DNA of 64,000 nt from Deferribacteraceae bacterium V6Fe1 (GCA_022813675.1 CP063375.1:570001-634000), one strand, 5' to 3'. Positions 1 to 9,093 are shown, counted from the stretch's first letter. A program made the numbers and translations. The notes: generated from the sequence alone by a model not told the origin.

Positions 1-934
1 GCTTATACATCTCTACCAATGCATTTCTTGCGGGTTTTAAATATTTTCTTGGATCAAACTCTTTCGGGTTATTCCACAAAAACTCTCTTACTTTAGCGGT
101 AAAAGCTAATCTTCCGTCACTATCAATATTTATTTTACAAACTGCACTTGTTGCTGCCTTTCTAAGCTGCTCTTCAGGCACTCCCACTGCCCCTTCAAGG
201 TTACCGCCATACTTATTAATTAGTTCAACATATTCAGGCATTACTGAGGAAGCTCCGTGAAGTACAATTGGAAATCCGGGCAATCTTCTTTCAACCTCTT
301 CCAAAATATCAAATCTTAAAGGTGGGACAGATTCACCCGGTTTGACCTTAAATTTATATGCGCCATGAGAAGTGCCAATTGAAATTGCCAACGAATCAAC
401 TTTGGTCTTAGAAACAAACTCTTCAACCTGAGCAGGATCGGTATAATGTGATTTTTCCGCAACTACATCATCCTCTATACCTGCTAGTACACCTAATTCA
501 CCTTCCACAGTAACATCAAATTGGTGAGCATACTCGACAACTTTTTTAGTCAGCTCAATATTTTCCTCAAAAGGCAAATGCGAGCCGTCAATCATCACAG
601 ACGAAAATCCTGAATCAACGCATGATTTACAAATTTCAAAAGAATCACCATGGTCAAGATGAAGAGCAATAGGAATATTGTAGCCAAGCTCTTCAGCCAG
701 TTTAGTTGCTCCCAAAGCCATATACCTTAACATTGTAGCATTGGCATACTCTCTTGCACCCTTTGACACCTGTAAAATAACCGGCGATTTGGTTTCTACA
801 CATGCTTGAATAATTGCCTGAAGCTGCTCAAGATTATTAAAGTTGTATGCCGGGATAGCATACTTTCCTTCCATCGCCTTTCGAAACATCTCTCTGGTAT
901 TTACCAGCCCCAACTCCTTATAACTAACACTCAT
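1..934 (-). CDS. fba: Class II fructose-bisphosphate aldolase, 3' end outside the window
   Basis: The reading frame starts with ATG at 934-932 (MSVSYKELGLVNTREMF) and runs off the left edge, so about 311 residues are present and a few C-terminal residues are missing. Visible motifs are HLDHGDSFE, VEGELG, ISIGTSHGAYKF and VLHGASSV, which are the zinc- and phosphate-binding segments of class II aldolases. The enzyme interconverts fructose-1,6-bisphosphate with dihydroxyacetone phosphate and glyceraldehyde-3-phosphate in glycolysis and gluconeogenesis. Its ATG overlaps the TGA of mtnA by two bases (ATGA), so the two genes are probably translated from one message. The family call is secure; the substrate could in principle be another ketose bisphosphate. 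Confidence 0.9.
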   Translation of the reverse strand, partial: MSVSYKELGLVNTREMFRKAMEGKYAIPAYNFNNLEQLQAIIQACVETKSPVILQVSKGAREYANATMLRYMALGATKLAEELGYNIPIALHLDHGDSFEICKSCVDSGFSSVMIDGSHLPFEENIELTKKVVEYAHQFDVTVEGELGVLAGIEDDVVAEKSHYTDPAQVEEFVSKTKVDSLAISIGTSHGAYKFKVKPGESVPPLRFDILEEVERRLPGFPIVLHGASSVMPEYVELINKYGGNLEGAVGVPEEQLRKAATSAVCKINIDSDGRLAFTAKVREFLWNNPKEFDPRKYLKPARNALVEMYK

Positions 935-1923
935 CTTTTGCCTCCAAAAAATTTATTGTAACTTTCAAAAAGCTCACACGGTTTAAAAATACCTAACTCT
1001 GTTATTATCCCAGTCACTAGCGCAGCCGGTGTAACATCAAACGCGGGGTTAAAACATTTTTGTGTATCTTCAACAATTTTTATCCCACCAATCTCCCTTA
1101 TCTCTTTTGCATCGCGCTCCTCAATACGTATCATACCCCCCGTTTCAGTTGCAGGGTCAAATGTAGAAAAAGGTGCGGCTACATATAAAGGGATGCCATG
1201 ATAGCTTGCTAACACTGCCAAGCTATAAGTTCCTATTTTATTGGCAACATCACCATTCTTTGCTATTCTATCTGCACCTACTACAATAAAATCTATCCTA
1301 CTTTTGCTCATTAAGTAGCCGGCCATGTTGTCACAAATTAGGGTATTTTTTATGCCTAACTCATTAAGCTCAAATGCCGTAAGCCTTGCACCTTGAAGAT
1401 ATGGTCTTGTTTCATCAACATAAACATGTATATCTTTCTTTTGTTCATGAGCCGCTCTAATTACGCCCACCGCTGTCCCATAACCTGCAGTGGCAAGGGC
1501 ACCGGCATTGCAGTGGGTAAGAATATTAAATCCGCTATTAATCAGCTTAGCACCATTCTCCCCAATCTTCCTATTAATAGATATGTCCTGACTAAAAATC
1601 TCCTTTGCTTTTTCTTCGAGATTCCATCCATTTTTTAATGCTGCCATCATTCTGTCAACAGCCCACTTAAGGTTTACCGCTGTAGGTCTTGTACTTATTA
1701 GCTTTTCGGCGACAAGTTCCGACGCAAGCCCCTCTCTAATACCTAAATAAAAACCAAATGCAGCAGTTACCCCTATTGCAGGTGCACCCCTGACAGTCAT
1801 ATTTTTGATCGACTCGCAGACTTCATCTAATGTCTTGCAAATTACATATTCTTTTATGAGAGGAAGTTTCCTTTGATCGAGAAGCTGTAAAGTTTTACCA
1901 TCCCAAATAATCGGCTCTACCAT
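931..1923 (-). CDS. mtnA: S-methyl-5-thioribose-1-phosphate isomerase
   Basis: A 330-residue protein, the usual length for MtnA. The motifs VRGAPAIGVTAAFG near residue 45, THCNAGALATAGYGTA near 136 and DETRPYLQGARLTAFEL near 169 are typical of the aldose-ketose isomerase group related to eIF2B; the central Cys and Asp are the family's catalytic pair. It converts methylthioribose-1-phosphate to methylthioribulose-1-phosphate in methionine salvage. No other salvage gene is adjacent. It is coupled to the downstream aldolase by an ATGA overlap, a pairing that may relate to aldolase-type cleavage of the salvage sugar, although that is inference. Confidence 0.93.
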   Translation of the reverse strand: MVEPIIWDGKTLQLLDQRKLPLIKEYVICKTLDEVCESIKNMTVRGAPAIGVTAAFGFYLGIREGLASELVAEKLISTRPTAVNLKWAVDRMMAALKNGWNLEEKAKEIFSQDISINRKIGENGAKLINSGFNILTHCNAGALATAGYGTAVGVIRAAHEQKKDIHVYVDETRPYLQGARLTAFELNELGIKNTLICDNMAGYLMSKSRIDFIVVGADRIAKNGDVANKIGTYSLAVLASYHGIPLYVAAPFSTFDPATETGGMIRIEERDAKEIREIGGIKIVEDTQKCFNPAFDVTPAALVTGIITELGIFKPCELFESYNKFFGGKR

Positions 1924-1926
1924 ATA

Positions 1927-2472
1927 TTAACCCACAAACATATTAATACTCATATTAATTTCAGGGTATTTCATTTCAACCATATCGGTATTTTCAGAAC
2001 TGCAACCGGGCACAGTGTATCCATAATATTTTAGATTAAATGATTCCAAAACTTTCTTTGACCAATCCATTATATTTTTTGAATGATCTCTGTTGGGGGC
2101 TCCTTGAACTATAACAAAAAACACTTTTGTATTTTCTTTAAACTTAGATACCTTTTTGGAATCTTTGAGACAATACCATCTATCCAAAAACAATTTCAGC
2201 TGTCCCGTGATATAGCCATAATAATTTGGAGTCACTATCACAAGAAAGTCATTTTCCAATATTCGCGGCAAGATATCTGCCAAGTCATCCTTTACAACAC
2301 AGAATGTATCATTTTTTCTGCAACTCAAACACCCCTGACACCCTTTAAAGTTCAATTCATTTATGTTTAGCTCCGTAACATCTTCATTTTGAAACTTTAA
2401 CTTCAATTTTTCCATTAAATAGCTGGAATTCCCCTTTTTCCTTGGACTGCCATTAATTAACAAAATCTTCAT
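1927..2472 (-). CDS. Flavodoxin-fold NAD(P)H-dependent oxidoreductase with Cys cluster
   Basis: I start the gene at ATG 2472 (MKILLINGSPRKKGNSS), giving 181 residues. The open frame extends 53 codons further upstream but that extension is not family-like. The N-terminal INGSPRKKGNS loop is the FMN phosphate-binding segment of NADPH-dependent FMN reductases. CQGCLSCRKNDTFC around residue 50 supplies four cysteines, as in iron-sulfur flavoproteins, so a cluster is possible. TPNYYGYITGQLKLFLDR is also typical of the family. The electron partner is unknown. It lies three bases upstream of mtnA and probably shares its message. Confidence 0.8.
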   Translation of the reverse strand: MKILLINGSPRKKGNSSYLMEKLKLKFQNEDVTELNINELNFKGCQGCLSCRKNDTFCVVKDDLADILPRILENDFLVIVTPNYYGYITGQLKLFLDRWYCLKDSKKVSKFKENTKVFFVIVQGAPNRDHSKNIMDWSKKVLESFNLKYYGYTVPGCSSENTDMVEMKYPEINMSINMFVG

Positions 2473-2518
2473 AAATAACCATCCTAAAAATTTTGAATCA
2501 TTTATACAATATTTGACT

Positions 2519-2546
2519 TTGTCAGTCCATATTTTTATGCTATTAT
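2519..2546 (+). promoter_or_regulatory. Candidate sigma-70 promoter for the small membrane protein gene
   Basis: TTGTCA at 2519-2524 and TATTAT at 2541-2546 are separated by 16 bases and lie about 22 bases before the ATG of the 54-codon gene. The gene has a good GGGAG ribosome site. This is a match by eye to the consensus. Confidence 0.4.
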
Positions 2547-2568
2547 AAATAGAAAAAGGGAGATTATT

Positions 2569-2733
2569 ATGGATATTACTAATTTTTTTGCAGTATCGCC
2601 GATGGACAGAATTGCAGGTGCACAGCAGCATTTTGGAAAAGGGATAACTGTAGGCAAGATAATTGTGATATCACTATTTGCAGCTGCAGTTATAGCCTTT
2701 ATTATTTTTATTATTAAACAATCAAAAAAATAA
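2569..2733 (+). CDS. Small single-pass membrane protein, 54 residues
   Basis: ATG at 2569-2571 follows a GGGAG ribosome site at 2558-2562; TAA is at 2731-2733. The product begins MDITNFFAVSPMDRIAGA, has one strongly hydrophobic helix at about residues 30-49 (rich in I, A, V and F) and ends in a basic tail KQSKK. This pattern fits an inner-membrane protein with the C-terminus in the cytoplasm. I do not recognise the family. It stands alone on the plus strand between two minus-strand genes and has its own candidate promoter, which supports it being real. Function unknown. Confidence 0.55.
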   Translation: MDITNFFAVSPMDRIAGAQQHFGKGITVGKIIVISLFAAAVIAFIIFIIKQSKK

Positions 2734-2735
2734 GA

Positions 2736-3524
2736 TTACCAGACAGTTTTTGTCTTCGCTCCATCTACCAATAGGGTTACACCGCTAATATAACTGGCAG
2801 CATCACTAAGCAAAAAAGCCCCTGCTTTACCTATTTCATCAATATTGCCATAACGCCCTAAAGGTATTTGCGAATACTCGAACTTTTGCTGCTCTTCAAC
2901 CGTTATCCCTTTCTTTTGGGCATTTAGATTATCCAAGCTTTTAACTCTATCGGTATCAATTCTACCCGGCACTAAATTATTAAACCTTATGTTGTGTTTA
3001 CCATATTCAATTGAAAGGCTCTTTATCAAGCTTGTAACTCCTGATCTCATCACATTTGATAAAAGGAGTACGTCTATCGGCTCTTTCACGGATGTTGAAG
3101 TAACAGCAACAACCGATCCTTTTTTACGTTCAATCATATAAGGCACAACCTCACGAATAAGTCTGACTGCACTCATAAGCGTAATATTAAAAGCCGATTG
3201 CCATTCTGAATCATCAAAATCCAAAAAATAACCTGCTTTAGGCCCACCCGCATTCACAACCAACCCATCAGGAGCACCCAGCTCTTTTACCCCGTAAGCG
3301 ACCCAACTTTTAATTGAATCGTATTTGCTTGCATCAAGAGTTTCATATGCTATTTTACCGCCATATACTGAAAGTTGTTCGGCTGCGTTTTTCAATTCTT
3401 CTTTATTTCTCGCACCAAGTAGAACGTTAGCACCATCACTGGCCAAAGCTTTTGCAATCCCAAACCCGATACCTTTTGATGAAGCAGCAACAAAGTAATT
3501 TTTATTTTTTAGTCCTAATTCCAT
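2736..3524 (-). CDS. Short-chain dehydrogenase/reductase, divergent active site
   Basis: A 262-residue Rossmann-fold protein with the SDR nucleotide loop ASSKGIGFGIAKALA at residues 14-28 and the structural motif NAGGP near residue 91. The usual YxxxK catalytic pair is not seen: after VAVTSTS the expected segment reads LLLSNVMRSG, so Ser and Arg occupy the Tyr and Lys positions. The C-terminus ISGVTLLVDGAKTKTVW is typical of SDRs. It could be an enzyme with altered chemistry or a member of the SDR branch that carries SNxxR here. The substrate is unknown; a label such as FabG would not be justified. It precedes the PanE-Nudix gene on the opposite side by 9 bases and is probably in its operon. 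Confidence 0.82.
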   Translation of the reverse strand: MELGLKNKNYFVAASSKGIGFGIAKALASDGANVLLGARNKEELKNAAEQLSVYGGKIAYETLDASKYDSIKSWVAYGVKELGAPDGLVVNAGGPKAGYFLDFDDSEWQSAFNITLMSAVRLIREVVPYMIERKKGSVVAVTSTSVKEPIDVLLLSNVMRSGVTSLIKSLSIEYGKHNIRFNNLVPGRIDTDRVKSLDNLNAQKKGITVEEQQKFEYSQIPLGRYGNIDEIGKAGAFLLSDAASYISGVTLLVDGAKTKTVW

Positions 3525-3533
3525 ATCTCCCTC

Positions 3534-4844
3534 TTATTTTATTAAAATTTTCAAATCACTTAATATTTTCATATGATCAAAAACTATATTATCAGGCAAC
3601 TTGGTAAAGTCAAAAAACTTTGCACTCTTTGCATCATCAGCAGCTAAAGGGGTGCTATCCGAATATGCATAATATACAATACTGACCGTATGTCCTCTTG
3701 GGTCTCTTTTTGGGTCAGAGTAAATACCTAAAAAATGAATATCTTTTTCTGAAAGCTTTATACTCGTCTCTTCAAAAAGCTCCCTCACTGCAGCATTCTC
3801 TACAGTTTCCCCGTAATCCACAAATCCACCGGGAATAGCCCAGCCGTAAGGTTTATTTTTTCTTTCAATTAATAATACCTGTTTTTTAGAATTGACTACA
3901 ATTACATCTACAGTAAGCTTTGGCGGATAAATAAACCTTTTGCCGTATTTAAAACTTAAAGCCCTGTATATTGAATCACAGTAATACGCCTTACCACTTA
4001 GTCTGTTTATTACAGGCAATAAAATACCATCCACCTCAGGATTCCTCAATTTTTCGATATCCTGAAGCATACTTGTCTTGTAATCCTCCAAACCGTCAAT
4101 CATAAACGGGACAGATTCCTTATATTTATCGTCAATATAAATACCATCAACTTTGGCTGCTTCAACACATTCATTTATCATCATTCTCATCAGATGAAGG
4201 GAGTCTTCGTTTTTTGTTAATCTGCCGCAGGTCGTCTCCAAAAGTGCCGATAACGGATTAAAAGCCACATTCCAAAGTAATTTTTTCCAAGCCACCTCTT
4301 CTATATTATCCGCTTCACTGCACTCTATCCCTGTATGGCTAAAGAGGGTAGAAAACTCTTTGGCTTTAATTTTTGAATTACCTGACAATCCACCCACCAC
4401 AAGCTTCCCGGCAGCCGAATGCACAACACTCCCGTAAGGTTCAACGGTAAGCCCCACATAAACACTACACACCACTGTGCTGTCTCTGCCAAATGATTCA
4501 GCAATAATTTTATAATTATCCACACCGTTTTGCATACTGACGACATATCCATCTTCTTTTAAAAACTTTTTTATTGAAGAGCAAGCGAACGCCGTATCTT
4601 TGGACTTTGTAGAAATTATGATAATGTCATAAGCACCAACGAGCTCTGAAGTAGCCTCTATATCCACAAAGAAATCACCCAATTTATAGCTTTTTATATA
4701 AAGTCCTTGCTGCTCATTAATTTTTCTTAGATGCTCCCCTCTGGCAACAAGAGTCACATCATGTCCTGCCTTTTTTAATATGCTGCCATAAAAACTTCCT
4801 ACTGCACCTGCGCCAAAAACAGCAATCTTTTTAAAAGAAGACAA
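3534..4844 (-). CDS. panE: PanE/ApbA 2-dehydropantoate 2-reductase fused to a Nudix hydrolase
   Basis: I choose a TTG start at 4844-4842 because AAGGGGG sits eight bases upstream and the product then begins at the family start (MSSFKKIAVFGAGAVGS); this gives 436 residues. Residues 1 to about 300 are a ketopantoate reductase: GxGxxG NAD(P)-binding loop, STKSKDT, MQNGVDN, and the C-terminal helical domain with WKKLLWNVAFNPLSALLET. This enzyme makes pantoate for coenzyme A. Residues about 305-436 are a Nudix domain; its box at about 340-362 reads GFVDYGETVENAAV then RELFEET, with all catalytic residues present. The substrate of the Nudix part is unknown; NADH, ADP-ribose or a CoA-related diphosphate are possibilities. 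It overlaps the clpC stop by 14 bases. The fusion is in one uninterrupted frame. Confidence 0.88.
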   Translation of the reverse strand: MSSFKKIAVFGAGAVGSFYGSILKKAGHDVTLVARGEHLRKINEQQGLYIKSYKLGDFFVDIEATSELVGAYDIIIISTKSKDTAFACSSIKKFLKEDGYVVSMQNGVDNYKIIAESFGRDSTVVCSVYVGLTVEPYGSVVHSAAGKLVVGGLSGNSKIKAKEFSTLFSHTGIECSEADNIEEVAWKKLLWNVAFNPLSALLETTCGRLTKNEDSLHLMRMMINECVEAAKVDGIYIDDKYKESVPFMIDGLEDYKTSMLQDIEKLRNPEVDGILLPVINRLSGKAYYCDSIYRALSFKYGKRFIYPPKLTVDVIVVNSKKQVLLIERKNKPYGWAIPGGFVDYGETVENAAVRELFEETSIKLSEKDIHFLGIYSDPKRDPRGHTVSIVYYAYSDSTPLAADDAKSAKFFDFTKLPDNIVFDHMKILSDLKILIK

Positions 4845-7227
4845 TTTTATCCCCCTTAACTTTACAGGTAAGTTTCTTTCTTCGTGCAAATTTTCCTGCA
4901 ATAAGCGCCTCACTTAAAGGCTCTTCGATATGTCTTTGAATAAGCCTTCTCAAGGGTCTTGCACCATAATTATAATTGTAATCCTTTGAAAGGATAAATT
5001 CTTTTACATCAGAAGCAAGTTCTACCTTTTTGCCATGCCTTGAAAGCCTGTCATTAAGCTCAGCCACAATATTATCTACGATACCAAAAAGTATATCCTT
5101 GTTTAAAGGCTTAAATATGATAACATCATCCACCCTGTTAATAAATTCAGGCGGGAAAAAATCCTTTAACTCTTTTAATGCATTTGAGCTAAATTTATTG
5201 TAGTCAATAAAGGTCTCAGCTGCATTTTCAAAACCAAGCTGCTTAGTGGTAATCGTTGTCTTCGTACCAAGGTTTGAAGTCATAATAACTATAGTATTTT
5301 TAAAATTTACTTTATGACCTAAACTATCATTTATAAATCCGTCATCCAAAATTTGCAGCAATATATTCATTACATCTGGGTGTGCTTTCTCAATCTCGTC
5401 AAATAAAATAACCGAATACGGTTTTCTTCTCACAAGCTCGGTAAGCTTTCCACCCTCTTCATAACCTACATAGCCGGGAGGGGCTCCTACCAATCTTGAA
5501 ACATTAAATTTTTCCATATACTCACTCATGTCAATTCTAATGAGTGAGTCTTGTGAGCCAAACAGGTTTTCGGCCAGTCTCTTTGCAAGCTCTGTCTTTC
5601 CAACCCCTGTCGGCCCCAAAAATATAAAAGACGCTATCGGTCTATATTCGCTATTCAACCCCGCAAAGCTTCTCTTGATAGCCTTGGATACACCTTGCAC
5701 GGCTTCGTCCTGCCCAAGAATATACTTGCTTAAATCTTTATCAATATTGCTTACTTTTGCCATATCAGATTCTGTAAGCTTCTTCACAGGCACACCTGAC
5801 ATAAGAGATACCACCTCGGCAATATCCTCTACCGTCAAGGAAGGCCAGGAAGTCTTTACTTGCTCATTCCATGCTTCCATTTTAAGGTGGTACAAATTGT
5901 CCATACGCTCGACTTCTTCATCTATTACGGAAATACCGACATCGTCCAAGTAAGAATTTCTTCTTTTTGACTTTTTAATATTTTCAATGTCATTTTTGAG
6001 AGCAATTATATCTGCAGGAATTTGGTTATACCTAATTTTAATCCTCGCTGATGCTTCATCAATCACATCTATACTTTTATCCGGCTGAAATCTGTCGGTA
6101 ATATATCTGTCCGCCATATACACCGCTTCTTCAATAACATTATCAGGCACAAAAACCTTATGAAAGTTTTCATAATATTTACGTATACCTTTTAGTATTT
6201 TTACCGTTTCTTCCCTGGATGGCGGGTCTACCAACACTGTTTGAAATCTCCTTTGCAAAGCACCATCCTTTTCAAAATATTTCCTATATTCGCTTAATGT
6301 CGTAGCACCAATACATTGGAATGCACCTCTCGACAGTGCAGGCTTAAGCATATTGGATGCATCTATTGAGCCTTCTGCAGCTCCTGCCCCAACAATCATA
6401 TGTATTTCGTCTATAAAAATAATCACATTTCCGGCATTTTCTATCTCTTTCAAAAGGTTCTTTACCCTCTCTTCAAATTGCCCGCGATACTTTGTACCAG
6501 CAACCAAATTCCCAAGATCCAACGAAACCAATCTTTTCCCACGTAAATATTCAGGGACTTCATCATTGGCCATTCTAAGCGCCAAACCCTCGACGATTGC
6601 TGTTTTCCCTACACCCGGTTCACCTATCAAAATTGTGTTATTTTTTATCCTTCTGCACAGAATCTGCACCATCCTCTCGATTTCATTCTCTCTTCCTATT
6701 ACAGGATCTATCTTTTCTTCTTTGGCAAGCTGAGTCAAATCCCTCCCATATTCATCAAGATTGGGTGTAGACATATTCTGTGTCTGGGAAAAATTTCTGG
6801 ACAATATTCTAATTTCATCTCTCAAAGAGATAAGGTCAAAACCTACCTTTCTCAACACAAGAGACGCTTTCCCCCTTTTCTCCTTTAAAAGTCCCAATAA
6901 CAAATGCTCTGGATTTATATATTTACTGTTTAAAATCCTGCACTCTTCCATGGCAAATTCAAGGGCATTTTTTGCAAGAGGGCTGAAAGGCAAACTCCCT
7001 TTAATAGCAAAATTTTTATTCTCCTCGCTAAGATTCTGAATATCGTTTATTAAATTTTGGACATTTATCCCTTTCCTTGCAAAAAGCTCAATTATCAGGC
7101 TATTCTTTTCTTTTAGTATACCAACCAAAATATGCTCGGTATCAATATATGGATGCAGCAGCCTCTCTGCCTCTTCTCGGGAATAAAGAATAACCCTTCT
7201 TGCTCTGTCAGTAAAAAGCTCAAACAT
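4831..7227 (-). CDS. clpC: ATP-dependent Clp protease ATP-binding subunit ClpC
   Basis: A 798-residue Hsp100 unfoldase. Two Clp_N repeats occupy residues about 1-145 (TDRARRVILYSREEAERL, then FSPLAKNALEFAMEE). The first AAA domain has Walker A GEPGVGKT at 202-209 and Walker B IIFIDEIH; a coiled middle region follows (about 410-470), and the second AAA domain has GPTGVGKT, then VILFDEIEKAHPDV. The moderate middle domain and overall order fit ClpC rather than ClpB. It would feed unfolded substrates to ClpP, which is not in this window. A good promoter lies directly upstream. Confidence 0.92.
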   Translation of the reverse strand: MFELFTDRARRVILYSREEAERLLHPYIDTEHILVGILKEKNSLIIELFARKGINVQNLINDIQNLSEENKNFAIKGSLPFSPLAKNALEFAMEECRILNSKYINPEHLLLGLLKEKRGKASLVLRKVGFDLISLRDEIRILSRNFSQTQNMSTPNLDEYGRDLTQLAKEEKIDPVIGRENEIERMVQILCRRIKNNTILIGEPGVGKTAIVEGLALRMANDEVPEYLRGKRLVSLDLGNLVAGTKYRGQFEERVKNLLKEIENAGNVIIFIDEIHMIVGAGAAEGSIDASNMLKPALSRGAFQCIGATTLSEYRKYFEKDGALQRRFQTVLVDPPSREETVKILKGIRKYYENFHKVFVPDNVIEEAVYMADRYITDRFQPDKSIDVIDEASARIKIRYNQIPADIIALKNDIENIKKSKRRNSYLDDVGISVIDEEVERMDNLYHLKMEAWNEQVKTSWPSLTVEDIAEVVSLMSGVPVKKLTESDMAKVSNIDKDLSKYILGQDEAVQGVSKAIKRSFAGLNSEYRPIASFIFLGPTGVGKTELAKRLAENLFGSQDSLIRIDMSEYMEKFNVSRLVGAPPGYVGYEEGGKLTELVRRKPYSVILFDEIEKAHPDVMNILLQILDDGFINDSLGHKVNFKNTIVIMTSNLGTKTTITTKQLGFENAAETFIDYNKFSSNALKELKDFFPPEFINRVDDVIIFKPLNKDILFGIVDNIVAELNDRLSRHGKKVELASDVKEFILSKDYNYNYGARPLRRLIQRHIEEPLSEALIAGKFARRKKLTCKVKGDKIVFF

Positions 7228-7258
7228 AAAATCTTCCTTTATTTTTTATTAATACTTA

Positions 7259-7289
7259 ATTATAATAGATTAAAGTAGTTTCTTGTCAA
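7259..7289 (-). promoter_or_regulatory. Candidate sigma-70 promoter for clpC
   Basis: On the minus strand TTGACA (7289-7284) is followed after 16 bases by TATTAT (7267-7262); TATAAT (7264-7259) overlaps it with a 19-base spacer. This is the only strong promoter-like sequence in the 88-base divergent gap between clpC and the HD-GYP gene. Confidence 0.55.
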
Positions 7290-7315
7290 GTGAAGGAGTA
7301 AAGGATATATTTTAA

Positions 7316-8557
7316 ATGCAAAAAATCTTGCTTGAACACCTAACCCCAGATATGAAAATAATCAAAACGGATAAGCCTTGGATAAAGGTATCATTTTTAC
7401 CAGACGAAACCCCTTTTGAAGAAAAAATTAAATTATTAAGGAATTATGGTGTTAAAGAGGTTTATATAAAGTTGGACAAAGATAAATCTAAATTTAAGCC
7501 TCTATCTTCTAAGTTCGAGTCCGAATTTACAGATTTTCTCACAAAACAAGCTGATGACAATATTGAGTTAGATAACTACTACCCTACCATTGAAGAGGTC
7601 GTCGAGCTTCAGCAACTTCACAGTGAAGCAAAAAAGCGGACAAAAGCTTTGCTTGAAGAAGCAAGAGTCGGCAATACTGTGGATACTTCTGCTGGTATGG
7701 ATATCGTTGAAGACTTTGTTCAAGCTTGCTTCAAAAACTCAAACTTAGTGGCAAGTCTCTCCAGACTAAAGGATTTTGATGATTATACATTTACGCACTC
7801 ACTTAATGTCAGTGTACTTTCCATATCATTGGGTAAAAGGCTCGGTATGAACGCTAACGAGCTTAGAGAGCTTGGAATCGGTGCCCTTTTTCACGACCTT
7901 GGAAAAATGAAAGTCCCCCAATCTATACTAAATAAACCTGGGAAACTTACTGACGAAGAGTTTGAAGTAATGAAATCACACCCACAGTTAGGTTATGAAA
8001 TACTAAAGAATGACAAAATCATTCCTAAGAATGCTTTAAACTGTGTACTTCAACATCATGAAAGAGCCGATGGAAGCGGCTATCCAAATAAACTTTCTGA
8101 AAGCAATATCTCAAAGCTCGGTAAAATTACCTCTATTGTTGATGTCTACGATGCAATAACAAGCGACAGAGTATACCACAAAGGGATGGCAGCTCATGAG
8201 GCGATTAAATTAATTTTCAGCTGGTCTGGAAAACATTTTAATAAAATTCTGGTCAAATTCTTTGTTGATATTGTAGGAATATACCCTACCGGTACACTTG
8301 TCCTATTAAATACCGGCGAGCTCGCAATCGTATTTGAAGTCAACAGAGATGAACCCACCAGACCAAAAGTAATTATCATAACCGATGAAAACAAAAAGAA
8401 GAAGGCACCCAAACTCTTTGATTTGACCAAATACAACCTTGTAACGCAAGTATATTATAAATCCATTGTAACACCTATCGACCCAAGGCCTTATAATATT
8501 GACACTAACGAATATATTGAAAGTTTCTCTAAAAAAGCTGTAGGGGTATTAAAATGA
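7316..8557 (+). CDS. HD-GYP domain cyclic-di-GMP phosphodiesterase
   Basis: A 413-residue cytoplasmic protein. The first 110 residues resemble the DUF3391 region found before HD-GYP domains (LTPDMKIIKTDKPWIKVSFLP). The catalytic part spans about 150-330: HSLNVSVLS, FHDLGKMKVPQSILNKP, and HHERADGSGYP, giving the HD pair and the GYP motif. Such proteins hydrolyse cyclic di-GMP and lower its concentration, usually affecting motility and biofilm; a pilT gene is 6 kb away. The C-terminal 80 residues read GTLVLLNTGELAIVFEVNRDEPTRPKV, a small beta-rich tail common in the family. Its stop overlaps the next start (ATGA). Confidence 0.9.
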   Translation: MQKILLEHLTPDMKIIKTDKPWIKVSFLPDETPFEEKIKLLRNYGVKEVYIKLDKDKSKFKPLSSKFESEFTDFLTKQADDNIELDNYYPTIEEVVELQQLHSEAKKRTKALLEEARVGNTVDTSAGMDIVEDFVQACFKNSNLVASLSRLKDFDDYTFTHSLNVSVLSISLGKRLGMNANELRELGIGALFHDLGKMKVPQSILNKPGKLTDEEFEVMKSHPQLGYEILKNDKIIPKNALNCVLQHHERADGSGYPNKLSESNISKLGKITSIVDVYDAITSDRVYHKGMAAHEAIKLIFSWSGKHFNKILVKFFVDIVGIYPTGTLVLLNTGELAIVFEVNRDEPTRPKVIIITDENKKKKAPKLFDLTKYNLVTQVYYKSIVTPIDPRPYNIDTNEYIESFSKKAVGVLK

Positions 8558-9093
8558 AAAAAAATTATTATGCTTTGACTTTTGTAAGCGTGGACAAACC
8601 AGGTATAGTTGCTGAAGTGACTAAAGTTCTTTATGAAGAAGGATTTAATATTGAGGATTCCAGCTCAACGCTCCTGCGAGGTTTCTTCTCGATGATTCTC
8701 ATAGTCAGCCATGAAAAATCATTCTCAGCAAAGGATATAATAACATATTTTAGTGAGTCTTGCAAAAAATATGACCTTTCTATCAGTGTAAAGCCAATTG
8801 ACAATATGACCTCTGCAACAAAATACGACAGGACATACATTGTTTCTGTCTACGGGTCTGATAAACCGGGTATAGTTTATAAAGTAGCTAAATTTCTAAG
8901 TGAAAAAAAGATTAATATCGTAGATTTGCAAACAAAAGTAGCTGGCAAAGAAGACAAACCTTTATATATAATGGTTTTGGAAGTAAATGTCCCTTCTGGC
9001 CTTGATGAGTCTTGGATGCTCTCATTAAAGAAAATCTCTGATGAGCTTGGAACAGATATAAATGTAAGACAAATAGAGACTTACGAGTTTTAA
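8554..9093 (+). CDS. Tandem ACT-domain protein, GcvR-like
   Basis: A 179-residue protein made of two ACT domains: residues 4-75 (SVDKPGIVAEVTKVLYEEG) and 89-170 (GSDKPGIVYKVAKFLSEKK). Each begins with the DKPGIV turn used to bind amino acids. The arrangement matches the glycine-cleavage repressor GcvR and related regulators, which have no DNA-binding domain of their own. No gcv gene is nearby, so the target is unknown. The gene is in a four-gene plus-strand run with HD-GYP, def and a dehydrogenase, with gaps of one base or overlaps. Confidence 0.8.
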   Translation: MKKNYYALTFVSVDKPGIVAEVTKVLYEEGFNIEDSSSTLLRGFFSMILIVSHEKSFSAKDIITYFSESCKKYDLSISVKPIDNMTSATKYDRTYIVSVYGSDKPGIVYKVAKFLSEKKINIVDLQTKVAGKEDKPLYIMVLEVNVPSGLDESWMLSLKKISDELGTDINVRQIETYEF

